A stretch of DNA of 64,000 bases from UA16 sp042095135 (lineage in GTDB: Bacteria > Bacteroidota > Bacteroidia > Flavobacteriales_D > Sanyastnellaceae), in the NCBI GenBank assembly GCA_042095135.1, contig JBELBV010000007.1:6465-70464 (forward strand), read 5' to 3'. How positions within the stretch are numbered: position 1 is the stretch's first letter; every line of letters begins with the position of its first letter. A program made the translations under genes and the position numbers. Under the pieces are notes generated by a model, which was given only the letters and a program-made list of their open reading frames with translations, was not told the DNA's origin and did no database searches. Positions 35,405-43,056 of this stretch are shown here, piece by piece.

Positions 35405-36172
35405 TTATTGAACCAAAAACTGTTCGGTTACGCGCTCGCCCTCTGGGGTCGTCAGCGCCAATACGTACATACCCGCTGGGTATGCAGCCGCATCGATGTA
35501 CACAACACCCTGCTGGGCACGGAGCGTTTGCTGCTCGACCAACTGGCCGGCTGCATTGTGGATGGTCATTTCAGCCCGCGCCGCACCGTTCAACTGGTAC
35601 GGGAATGAGGACAGGCCTGTTACCGGCTGTGGGAACAAGGGCGTGGTTTCGATGGTCGACTCTTCCACGTTGAGTGCACAGTTTTCGGCATCGAGGCAGT
35701 ACAAGACTTGCTGGCACGTGCCGGCCTCAACGTCTCCTACCGGGTGGAAGCAGTATTCCAACGCGGTCACACCCGCTACGCCTGCGGGGTAGTAATCGGC
35801 AATAAACGTAGTATCGGTTTCATTGGGAAAGAGCTCCACCAAGTACCCTTCCGTGGAGAACGAGCTGTACTGACCGTAGGGGTAGCACAAAGGCCCCCAG
35901 CAGAAGCGATCGTAGGCTCCAGGTTCATCTTCGTCGTATGGCAAGTTGTACGGGTTCACCAATTGAATGATGTTGCGTGTGACCATCAAATTCAACGTGT
36001 CATCCGTCAGATTGGTCACATCCCAGTGCAAGGCAATCTCCTCGTTTTCTGGATCATCAAGTGACCCTTCGAAGACCTCAATCGGGTCAACCAACGTTGG
36101 CTGTGCCCACGAAACAGCAGGGCTCATCACCGCACAAAGCAGGATTGAAAAGAACAGCGTTTTCATCTTCAT
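35405..36172 (-). CDS. Secreted protein with T9SS type A sorting domain
   Basis: The 255-residue protein has a signal peptide (MKMKTLFFSILLCAVMSPAVSWAQ) and a C-terminal ~80-residue T9SS type A tail (PLFPQPVTG, then NAAGQLVEQQTL, PAGMYVLAL and VTEQFLVQ). The middle (~150 residues) is an all-beta region with six Cys and no family I recognise. The ATG at 36172 (or 36166) was chosen over the longer frame because it begins the signal peptide and lies 5 nt after a -7 element. Divergent from the TlpA-like gene. Confidence 0.85.
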   Translation of the reverse strand: MKMKTLFFSILLCAVMSPAVSWAQPTLVDPIEVFEGSLDDPENEEIALHWDVTNLTDDTLNLMVTRNIIQLVNPYNLPYDEDEPGAYDRFCWGPLCYPYGQYSSFSTEGYLVELFPNETDTTFIADYYPAGVAGVTALEYCFHPVGDVEAGTCQQVLYCLDAENCALNVEESTIETTPLFPQPVTGLSSFPYQLNGAARAEMTIHNAAGQLVEQQTLRAQQGVVYIDAAAYPAGMYVLALTTPEGERVTEQFLVQ

Positions 36173-36177
36173 GGGGG

Positions 36178-36185
36178 CGAAGATA
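36178..36185 (-). promoter_or_regulatory. -7 element TATCTTCG for the T9SS cargo gene
   Basis: TATCTTCG on the minus strand, the same octamer as at nadC, ends 5 nt before the ATG at 36172. No -33 TTTG is visible at the right spacing. Confidence 0.5.
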
Positions 36186-36241
36186 CCGAGATTGGTGTGG
36201 ATTTTGTGTCTGGAGGAAGACAAGCTTTAACCAGTTTCCGT

Positions 36242-36249
36242 TTAATTTG
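36242..36249 (+). promoter_or_regulatory. Possible -7 element TTAATTTG for the TlpA-like gene
   Basis: TTAATTTG, one mismatch from TAnnTTTG, ends 12 nt before the ATG of the TlpA-like gene. Tentative. Confidence 0.35.
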
Positions 36250-36261
36250 TCTTCGCAAGAA

Positions 36262-36777
36262 ATGAAACACGCCTCCCCTATGCTCCGATTCCAATCCATC
36301 CTTCTGCTTATCTGCTCGGTCACCTTGAGCATTGGGGCTTCGGTAGCCCAGTCACTCCCGTCTGTGCAACTGAAAAACCTTAAAGGAGAAACCATCTCTA
36401 CCGGTGAGCTGGCTGCGGAAGGGCAGCCCACCCTGATTTGCTTTTGGGCCACCTGGTGCAGCCCCTGCAAACGTGAGCTCAACAACTACGCCGAACTCTA
36501 TGAGGATTGGCAGGACGAGACGGGTGTGAACATTGTAGCCGTGAGCATAGACGACCAACGCAGCATTCGCCGTGTGGCGCCGTATGTCAACAGCGTGCTG
36601 TGGGATTACGACGTACTGCTCGATCCCAACAAAGATTTTGCCCGTGCGATGCAAGTGATCAACGTACCGCACACCTTCTTGGTCAATGGCGAAGGGGAAA
36701 TCGTCTGGCAGCACAACAATTACGCGGACGGCGACGAAGAGGAGGTATACGAGGAACTCTTGAAGCTCGTCGAATGA
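36262..36777 (+). CDS. TlpA/ResA-like thiol-disulfide oxidoreductase
   Basis: The 171-residue protein has a signal peptide (cleavage near ASVAQ) and a thioredoxin fold with active site WATWCSPCKRE (Cys66, Cys69) and a cis-Pro region INVPHTFLVNGEGEIVW. TlpA/ResA-like proteins reduce or rearrange disulfides in the periplasm, for example in cytochrome c maturation. Its stop overlaps the start of the DUF6029 gene (ATGA). It opens a cluster containing three more thioredoxin-fold proteins. An in-frame ATG at 36280 is an alternative start. Confidence 0.9.
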   Translation: MKHASPMLRFQSILLLICSVTLSIGASVAQSLPSVQLKNLKGETISTGELAAEGQPTLICFWATWCSPCKRELNNYAELYEDWQDETGVNIVAVSIDDQRSIRRVAPYVNSVLWDYDVLLDPNKDFARAMQVINVPHTFLVNGEGEIVWQHNNYADGDEEEVYEELLKLVE

Positions 36778-38459
36778 AGCGCATCGCAATCCTCTCCATC
36801 GTCACACTGGGCTTGAGCGGAACCGTTTGGAGCCAAGGCGGTGGTTCAGAAGCCGGGACGGTCACTGGGAATGTTCAGATGCTCTGGCAATCCTACAGCG
36901 AAGACCCCGTGATTGGTGCCATCGTCCCCCCGGAAAAAACTGGCTTCAACGCCTTCGGCAACCTCATCTACAACCAAGGCGGATTCTCAGCCGGCTTGCG
37001 CTATGAATCGTATCTATCGGCCGTACTTGGATTTCCAGGGCGCTTCAAGGGAAGCGGTGTAGGATATCGATTTGCGCGGTATGCCGATCCAGAGGGCAAG
37101 GTGGATTTCACCGTGGGCAATTTTTACGAGCAGTTTGGCAGCGGCATTGTGCTGCGCGCCTATGAAGAACGGGCGCTGGGCATCGACAACGCCCTAGACG
37201 GCGTACGGCTCATCCTGCGTCCAGTCGACGGAATCGAGGTCAAGGCCTTGTATGGCCGGCAGCGTTTGGACTTTGACAGCCGACTCATCAACGGCCCCGG
37301 AACGGTTCGTGCCGTGGATGGTACGGTCGACCTCAACTACCTGCTCGCTGAGCAAGGAGGGAATGATTGGAAAACCAAGGTCAGCTTGGGAGCGAGTTTC
37401 GTGAGCAAGTTCCAATCCGGCGGTACGATCAGCAAGGACTCCTTGTTGCTGACGCTGCCTGAGAACGTGGGCGCCTGGTCGTACCGACTCGATGCCTTGC
37501 GTGGCGGGTGGTCCGCCGGCATTGAATACGCGGGCAAAATCAACGACCCCAATGCAGACAACGGCTACATCTACCGCAATGGCGAGGCGCTTTTGATGAA
37601 TTTGGGATACACACAACGCGGATTGGGCGTGAGTTTGAGCGCCAAGACGGTTGACAACATGAGCTTCCGATCGGACCGAGACGTGCTGCTTTTTGATTTG
37701 CCCATCAACTACATCCCGGCGATTACCCAACAGCACACGTACAACCTCGCCGCCACGCTCTACCCATACGCAACCGTCATTTCGGGCGAGTCCAGCGCCA
37801 GCGCTGAAATCTTCTACAGCATTCCCAAGGGCACCAAGCTCGGAGGAAAGTATGGGACCAAAATCAGCGCCAACTTTGCCGCCGCGAATGATTTGGATAC
37901 GACAAACTTGGCGGGGGTTGAGGGCCTGGTCAACGGATACGAACGAAACTCCTGGGGATTTGGCCCTACCAAGTTTGTACGCGATTTCAACGTGCAATTG
38001 AGCCGGAAAGAATCGAAAAAGTTCAAGTGGAAGTACACCTACTATAACTTTCAGTTCAATACCCTCGCAACGCCTGTGACCACAACCTTTAAGGGCATTG
38101 TCTACGCTGACATTCACGTACTTGAGACGCAAATCAAAACACGGAAGCGCGAGAGCCTCCGAACGGAATTTCAGGCGCTTTTCACCGAACAAGACAAGGG
38201 CGATTGGGCAACCGTCGTGGCCGAATACACGTGGAGTCCGCACTGGTTTGCGAGCGTGATTGACCAGTACAATTTTGGCAACCCGGATGAAGCCGCTCGG
38301 GTGCATTATCTGTATGCTGCGGTGGGTCGAATTGACGGCCCTCACCGCTTGTCCATCGGGTATGGAAAGCGGCGGGAAGGCATCTTCTGCATTGGCGGGG
38401 TCTGCCGCGCCGTTCCTGCATCCAATGGGTTTGAAGTGAATTTCTCTTCCAGTTTCTGA
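36774..38459 (+). CDS. DUF6029 family outer-membrane protein
   Basis: The 561-residue protein has a signal peptide (MKRIAILSIVTLGLSGTVWSQ) and a long series of amphipathic beta-strands, with the C-terminus FCIGGVCRAVPASNGFEVNFSSSF ending in Phe as outer-membrane barrels do. From memory this pattern corresponds to DUF6029, a Bacteroidota barrel family. Segments such as FTVGNFYEQFGSGIVLRAYEERALGIDNA are characteristic. The ATG overlaps the TlpA-like stop, so the two are coupled; linkage of a TlpA-like protein with this barrel suggests a shared envelope role, which is inference. Confidence 0.83.
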   Translation: MKRIAILSIVTLGLSGTVWSQGGGSEAGTVTGNVQMLWQSYSEDPVIGAIVPPEKTGFNAFGNLIYNQGGFSAGLRYESYLSAVLGFPGRFKGSGVGYRFARYADPEGKVDFTVGNFYEQFGSGIVLRAYEERALGIDNALDGVRLILRPVDGIEVKALYGRQRLDFDSRLINGPGTVRAVDGTVDLNYLLAEQGGNDWKTKVSLGASFVSKFQSGGTISKDSLLLTLPENVGAWSYRLDALRGGWSAGIEYAGKINDPNADNGYIYRNGEALLMNLGYTQRGLGVSLSAKTVDNMSFRSDRDVLLFDLPINYIPAITQQHTYNLAATLYPYATVISGESSASAEIFYSIPKGTKLGGKYGTKISANFAAANDLDTTNLAGVEGLVNGYERNSWGFGPTKFVRDFNVQLSRKESKKFKWKYTYYNFQFNTLATPVTTTFKGIVYADIHVLETQIKTRKRESLRTEFQALFTEQDKGDWATVVAEYTWSPHWFASVIDQYNFGNPDEAARVHYLYAAVGRIDGPHRLSIGYGKRREGIFCIGGVCRAVPASNGFEVNFSSSF

Positions 38460-38479
38460 CGAATTCCCCCCGCATACCC

Positions 38480-38487
38480 TATTTTTG
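38480..38487 (+). promoter_or_regulatory. -7 element TATTTTTG for the first thioredoxin-fold T9SS gene
   Basis: TATTTTTG, a perfect TAnnTTTG match, lies 41 nt before the ATG at 38529 in the 69-nt gap after the DUF6029 gene. Confidence 0.6.
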
Positions 38488-38528
38488 AGGACTTAGTGAG
38501 AAATTAATACAACCAAATCGTTAACAAC

Positions 38529-40004
38529 ATGAAGCACATTTACGCTTTAATCGCTGCTCTGATGGTCGGAACAGCATCGTTCGCGCAGTTGCCTGACGGC
38601 AGCATCGCGCCAGACTTCACCGCCACTGATATCAATGGCGTGGAGCACAACCTCTACGACTTGCTAGACGAAGGCAAGAAAGTTATCGTCGACTTCTCTG
38701 CTACGTGGTGCGGCCCTTGCTGGAGCTACCACACCAGCGGTGTATTCGAAGAGCTCTACGAAATGTACGGTCCTGAGGGCACCGACGAGTTGCGCATCTT
38801 CTACATTGAATCAGACGACACCACCACAGATGACGATCTGAACGGCACTGGAACTGCTACCCAAGGTGACTGGGTAACCGGCACCTCGTACACAATCATC
38901 GACAACGGTGGAAACATCTTTGATGACTACGCTGGCGCATATTACCCAACCATTTACACCATCTGCCCAAACCGCGTATTGGTCGAGTCTGGTCAGGCGA
39001 GTGTAGAAGACCACCACGCCATCTTCTCAGCGAATGATTGCGCTGCCGCTTCTTTGCCCAACGACCCAGCGTTGTTGGGATACACTGGCGGTACAACCGC
39101 TTGCCCAGGTGAGCCTGTGAACTTGTCTGTTGATATGATGAACCTCGGTCTCGACAACTTGACTGCAGCTACCATCGAAGTTTCTGCAGGTGGTTCTAGC
39201 ATCCTCTCCTACGACTGGAATGGAGACTTGGAAACCTACGGTATCGAGAACGTTGAACTCGGAACTTCCTCGTTCGATGCGGACACCGACTTCCAAATCA
39301 CCATCACTTCAGCTGATGACAACGACGTCAACAATTCTTCAGAAGGTGGAGTTATCCTCGCGACCGATGCAACCTCTTTGTTGCACGTTGAAATCATGGT
39401 GGACAACTGGCCACAAGAAATCGGTTGGACCATCACAGATGACATGGGCGATGTTGTAGAATCAGTTGCTGCCGGTTCAATCGGCGGAGTTGAAGGCGAT
39501 GTTTTCGAATGGTGGGTAAGCGTACCAGCCACAGGCTGCTACGAATTCACCATCTCCGATGAATACGGCGACGGCATCAACGGCGCTGCATGGGGATCTA
39601 TTGACGGATACTGCACGGTGAAGTCGTACAACGACGACATCGTCTTCATCAGCACCATTTACGATTACGATGGTTCATACTGGTACGAAGAAGAATCTGC
39701 TGGCATGAGCGTTACGACGATGACCGTTGGTGTTGAAGAGCAAACGCTCAGCGACGTGACTCGCGTATTCCCGAATCCATTTGTTGATCAGACGAACCTG
39801 CAATTCACCACAACTGAAGTTGCTGAAGCTTCATTGGTTGTTTACAACCTCGTAGGTGAGCAGGTCATCAACAACAACTTGGGCACCTTGCCAGCCGGTG
39901 AGCACAACCACGTGTTGGACTTCAACGGCGTAACTGCAGGCATTTACTTGGTGACATTGAACGCAGGTGGCCAGACCACAACCATGCGTGTGACCTTGAA
40001 GTAA
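38529..40004 (+). CDS. T9SS-sorted thioredoxin-fold protein, paralogue 1
   Basis: The 491-residue secreted protein has a signal peptide (ending ASFAQ), then a redoxin domain opening LPDGSIAPDFTATDINGVEHNLYD with active site ATWCGPCW (Cys61, Cys64) and a cis-Pro region YYPTIYTICPN. A beta-rich middle region follows (~residues 190-400). The C-terminus is a T9SS type A tail (VFPNPFVDQTNLQF, then GVTAGIYLVTLN and TMRVTLK). It is clearly paralogous to the next gene along its whole length. It has its own promoter and a strong terminator, and its codons look more uniform and AT-richer than those of its neighbours, as in a well-expressed gene. It probably works on or outside the cell surface as a thiol oxidoreductase. 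Confidence 0.9.
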   Translation: MKHIYALIAALMVGTASFAQLPDGSIAPDFTATDINGVEHNLYDLLDEGKKVIVDFSATWCGPCWSYHTSGVFEELYEMYGPEGTDELRIFYIESDDTTTDDDLNGTGTATQGDWVTGTSYTIIDNGGNIFDDYAGAYYPTIYTICPNRVLVESGQASVEDHHAIFSANDCAAASLPNDPALLGYTGGTTACPGEPVNLSVDMMNLGLDNLTAATIEVSAGGSSILSYDWNGDLETYGIENVELGTSSFDADTDFQITITSADDNDVNNSSEGGVILATDATSLLHVEIMVDNWPQEIGWTITDDMGDVVESVAAGSIGGVEGDVFEWWVSVPATGCYEFTISDEYGDGINGAAWGSIDGYCTVKSYNDDIVFISTIYDYDGSYWYEEESAGMSVTTMTVGVEEQTLSDVTRVFPNPFVDQTNLQFTTTEVAEASLVVYNLVGEQVINNNLGTLPAGEHNHVLDFNGVTAGIYLVTLNAGGQTTTMRVTLK

Positions 40005-40029
40005 GCGCTTCATACCCACTGAACTTGCG

Positions 40030-40064
40030 AAATCCGCACCTCCTTCCCGGGGGTGCGGATTTTT
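40030..40064 (+). terminator. Rho-independent terminator after thioredoxin-fold paralogue 1
   Basis: AAATCCGCACC pairs perfectly with GGTGCGGATTT (11 bp, 11-nt loop), followed by a T-run. It lies 26 nt after the stop and separates the two paralogous genes. Confidence 0.9.
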
Positions 40065-40110
40065 CATTTAAAAAGGTGCATATTCACGTTCTCAACCATT
40101 TGCCTACATC

Positions 40111-41547
40111 ATGAAATACCTGCTCGCCATCCTCGCCCTTTGCATTTCCGCTGTTGGATTCAGCCAACTTCCGAACGGAAGCGTTGCGCCTGATTTTACC
40201 ATCACCGACATCGAGGGGGAAGAACACAACCTCTACAGCTACCTCGATTCCGGTTATGCGGTGATCATCGACTTTTCTGCTACCTGGTGCGGCCCGTGCT
40301 GGGATTACCATACGAGCGGCGTGTTTGAAGAAGTTTACGAGGCCCACGGACCGGACGGCACCAATGAGGTGCGCATTCTCTTCATCGAATCCGACGACAG
40401 CACAACAGACGACGACCTCCATGGCACGGGAACGAGCACCTGGGGCGATTGGACGGCAGGTGTGGAATACCCCATCGCTGACAACGGAGGCAACATTTTC
40501 GATCTGTATCAATGCGCCTACTACCCCACGATTTTCACGGTGTGCCCCAACCGCATCATTCAGCAAACAGGACAAGCTTCGGCTGACGGCCACATCAATT
40601 ACTTCCAATCGGGCTCGTGTGCACCAGCGACCATGCCCAACGATGTCAGCCTGCTTGAATACCTCGGCCCCAACCGCACGTGTCCCGAAACCCCGACTCC
40701 GCTCTCGGTCAAGGTCATGAATCAAGGCACGGCGCCTTTGACAGCCTTCACCTTGACAGCCAGCACGCTCTTCGGCACCGAGCTCATCACCTACGATTGG
40801 ACAGGGAACCTCGACACCTACGAGATGGAAGTGGTCGAATTGGGCGATGCCATCTTCCCGTCAACTTCCATGTTCTTCATCGATGTGACCTCTGCTGACG
40901 ATTACGACGGAAACAACAGCGTTTCCGAGACAATGAACCTCACCAGTGAAATCGCAACGTCCCTCGTCCGCGTTCGCTTCACCACCGATAACATGCCCGG
41001 CGACAACCGTTGGGACATCACAGACGGAGCCGGTGACGTCGTCGCGAGCACCGCCTTCGGGGACATGACCGAAAACCAGACCGAGTACGAATGGTGGGTC
41101 AACTTGGGCGCAACCGGTTGCTACAATTTCACCGTCTACGATCAACTTGGGAACGGTGGCAACATCGAATGCGACATCAGCTCCTTCAACGAAGACGGGG
41201 TGAACATCAACACCATCTTCACGGTCAATAACAACGGCAACTGGACGGACTTGAACAAAGGATTCCTGGTCAATGAAGTCAATATGAACATCGGCGAACA
41301 ATTGGCCACGCCCATCGCTGTGTACCCCAACCCGACCAGCGGCATGCTCACCCTGCAAGGCTTGAGCGCTCAATCCGCTCAACGCGTTGAGATTCGCGAT
41401 GCACAAGGCAAGCTCATCCTCCACCAACAGCGTCCAGCGACGGGTGCCACGTGGGTGCTTGATCTCAACGAACTCAACAGCGGGTTGTACATCCTAACAG
41501 TCATTGACGGAAACCGCCGCTTCACCCAATCCATCGTACGCTCCTGA
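40111..41547 (+). CDS. T9SS-sorted thioredoxin-fold protein, paralogue 2
   Basis: The 478-residue secreted protein has a signal peptide (ending VGFSQ), redoxin opening LPNGSVAPDFTITDIEGEEHNLYS, active site ATWCGPCW (Cys60, Cys63), YYPTIFTVCPN, a beta-rich middle region and a T9SS type A tail (VYPNPTSGMLTLQG, LNSGLYILTVIDGNRRFTQSIV). Long stretches match paralogue 1, including ESDDSTTDDDL against ESDDTTTDDDL. Base composition is more GC-rich than in paralogue 1. The stop shares one base with the start of the Omp28-like gene, so it begins a three-gene unit with that gene and the PorT-like barrel. Confidence 0.9.
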   Translation: MKYLLAILALCISAVGFSQLPNGSVAPDFTITDIEGEEHNLYSYLDSGYAVIIDFSATWCGPCWDYHTSGVFEEVYEAHGPDGTNEVRILFIESDDSTTDDDLHGTGTSTWGDWTAGVEYPIADNGGNIFDLYQCAYYPTIFTVCPNRIIQQTGQASADGHINYFQSGSCAPATMPNDVSLLEYLGPNRTCPETPTPLSVKVMNQGTAPLTAFTLTASTLFGTELITYDWTGNLDTYEMEVVELGDAIFPSTSMFFIDVTSADDYDGNNSVSETMNLTSEIATSLVRVRFTTDNMPGDNRWDITDGAGDVVASTAFGDMTENQTEYEWWVNLGATGCYNFTVYDQLGNGGNIECDISSFNEDGVNINTIFTVNNNGNWTDLNKGFLVNEVNMNIGEQLATPIAVYPNPTSGMLTLQGLSAQSAQRVEIRDAQGKLILHQQRPATGATWVLDLNELNSGLYILTVIDGNRRFTQSIVRS

Positions 41548-42422
41548 TGGCTCGGCATTCGATTTTTTTCAGCCTCGTTGGTGCTGCGGTCATAGTCCTC
41601 ACGGGCTGTGACGAGCTGGAAGACCCTGTCATCCCTGTCACGACGAACTACCTCGAAGCGGTCTACGGACCGGCTCCAACATTTGAATCCTTGGCGCAAA
41701 GCGATGCGGTCAAGCGGGTGTTGGTCGAGGACTTCACGGCTCACCAATGTGGCAATTGTCCGGCCGCGGCCATCATCGCCGAGGACATGGTTGCGAATTA
41801 TGAAGGGAAAGTCAGCGCGTTGGCCATTCACGCCGGCAACTTGGCGAACACGGACAACGACTACTTCGATACAGATTGGACGACGGAAGAGGGCGACGTG
41901 TTCTGGGATCAACTGGATTTCCAAGCCAATCCCGTGGGCCGCATCAACCGCATCAACGGCGTAGGTTCGTTCTGGGCACCGGCACAGTGGGAGGAAAAAG
42001 CAGTGGAAGAGATGAACCTCGACCCTGTCCTCGGGCTCCAATACGATTACGAATGGGTCCCCGCAAACGGGCACTTGAACCTGCACCTGCATGGGACGTT
42101 TTACGACGACGTCACCGGACCCATCCAAGTAGCCTGGCTCATTTTGGAGTCGCACATCTTCGACTACCAATTGGATTATTCCGCTGACCCTGAAGTGGTT
42201 GCCGATTACGAATTCAACCACGTGCTTCGCGGCTCCGTACACGGTGCCTTGGGCATCGGATTTGGGGATGCCGCCGGTGGTGCTGCGGCCGGAGATGTCG
42301 CCACCCAATCGGCAACCTTTGCTTGGAACGACGCGTGGGTGATTGAAAACGCTACGGTGCTGGCTGTGGTATCCGATGCAAACGGCTACGTGCTGAACGT
42401 CGCAGAAATCCACGTGGACTGA
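41547..42422 (+). CDS. Omp28-like lipoprotein with CxxC motif
   Basis: The 291-residue lipoprotein (lipobox VLTGC, Cys21) matches the Omp28-related family of Bacteroidota by VLVEDFTAHQCGNCPAAAIIAEDM, a thioredoxin-like segment with Cys68 and Cys71. The rest is beta-rich, with FQANPVGRINRINGV and AWLILESHIFDYQLDYSAD. Members are outer-membrane or surface proteins of unknown function. The CGNC motif implies redox activity like its upstream neighbours. The start and stop each share one base with the flanking genes (TGATG), indicating tight coupling. Confidence 0.85.
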   Translation: MARHSIFFSLVGAAVIVLTGCDELEDPVIPVTTNYLEAVYGPAPTFESLAQSDAVKRVLVEDFTAHQCGNCPAAAIIAEDMVANYEGKVSALAIHAGNLANTDNDYFDTDWTTEEGDVFWDQLDFQANPVGRINRINGVGSFWAPAQWEEKAVEEMNLDPVLGLQYDYEWVPANGHLNLHLHGTFYDDVTGPIQVAWLILESHIFDYQLDYSADPEVVADYEFNHVLRGSVHGALGIGFGDAAGGAAAGDVATQSATFAWNDAWVIENATVLAVVSDANGYVLNVAEIHVD

Positions 42423-43054
42423 TGCGGTTGGGCGCTTCGTGCATCACTGCCTTGGCGTTCGTATGCGCATCGCTCTCAACTGCGCAGGGCCAAGAAGATC
42501 CGTTGCGGTTTTCGGCACGTCTCCACATGGGATTTTCGGCTACCCAGGTGCACGGTGATCAAATCTCCGGTTTCAACAAATTCGGACTCTGCGCCGGGGC
42601 GACCATTGACATGCGGCGCTCGGCACGGCAAGGCGTCCAGTGGGGCATCCTTTACACCCAGAAAGGCAGCCGCCGAGTTCCTGACACCAAGAATGGCGAC
42701 GTCAACTCGTGGCGGTACCGTTTCACCTACATCGACTTGCCGTTGATCCGCACGTGGAATCCTGCACCCGAATGGTGGTGGGGTGTGGGCGTTCAGCCGA
42801 GCGTGCTCGTCGCGGCGGAAGAGGACTTTTACGGCAATGGGTACAGCGAACTCAGCTACCTCCAACTCAACACCGTTGACGTCGGAGGCGTGGTGCAAGC
42901 GGGCTACGCGTGGTCGGAAAAAACCGCCCTGGAAGTCCGGCTTTCGCAGAGCCTGTTGCCCATCAGCGAGCGCCCCGAACAGCCCGTTCAGCGCTGGGAC
43001 AACTTCATGATGAACATGGCCATCCAATGGATGGTCACGTGGCGTTTGGGCTAA
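42422..43054 (+). CDS. PorT-like outer-membrane beta-barrel protein
   Basis: The 210-residue protein has a signal peptide (ending STAQG) and an eight-stranded-barrel pattern with GFSATQVHGDQISGFNKFGLCAGA, WRYRFTYIDLPLI and RWDNFMMNMAIQWMVTWRLG. It fits the PorT-like outer-membrane beta-barrel family (PF13568 type). PorT proper is a T9SS component, but many paralogues exist, so a T9SS role is not claimed here. It is the last gene of the unit and ends 2 nt from a convergent gene. Confidence 0.82.
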   Translation: MRLGASCITALAFVCASLSTAQGQEDPLRFSARLHMGFSATQVHGDQISGFNKFGLCAGATIDMRRSARQGVQWGILYTQKGSRRVPDTKNGDVNSWRYRFTYIDLPLIRTWNPAPEWWWGVGVQPSVLVAAEEDFYGNGYSELSYLQLNTVDVGGVVQAGYAWSEKTALEVRLSQSLLPISERPEQPVQRWDNFMMNMAIQWMVTWRLG

Positions 43055-43056
43055 CT

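Noticed and set aside
37194..38345. 383-codon open frame antisense to the DUF6029 gene
   Set aside because: No domain, signal peptide or promoter; the opposite strand encodes a plausible outer-membrane barrel with a signal peptide.
41379..42413. 344-codon open frame antisense to the Omp28-like gene
   Set aside because: Overlaps two well-supported coding genes and has no protein-like features.
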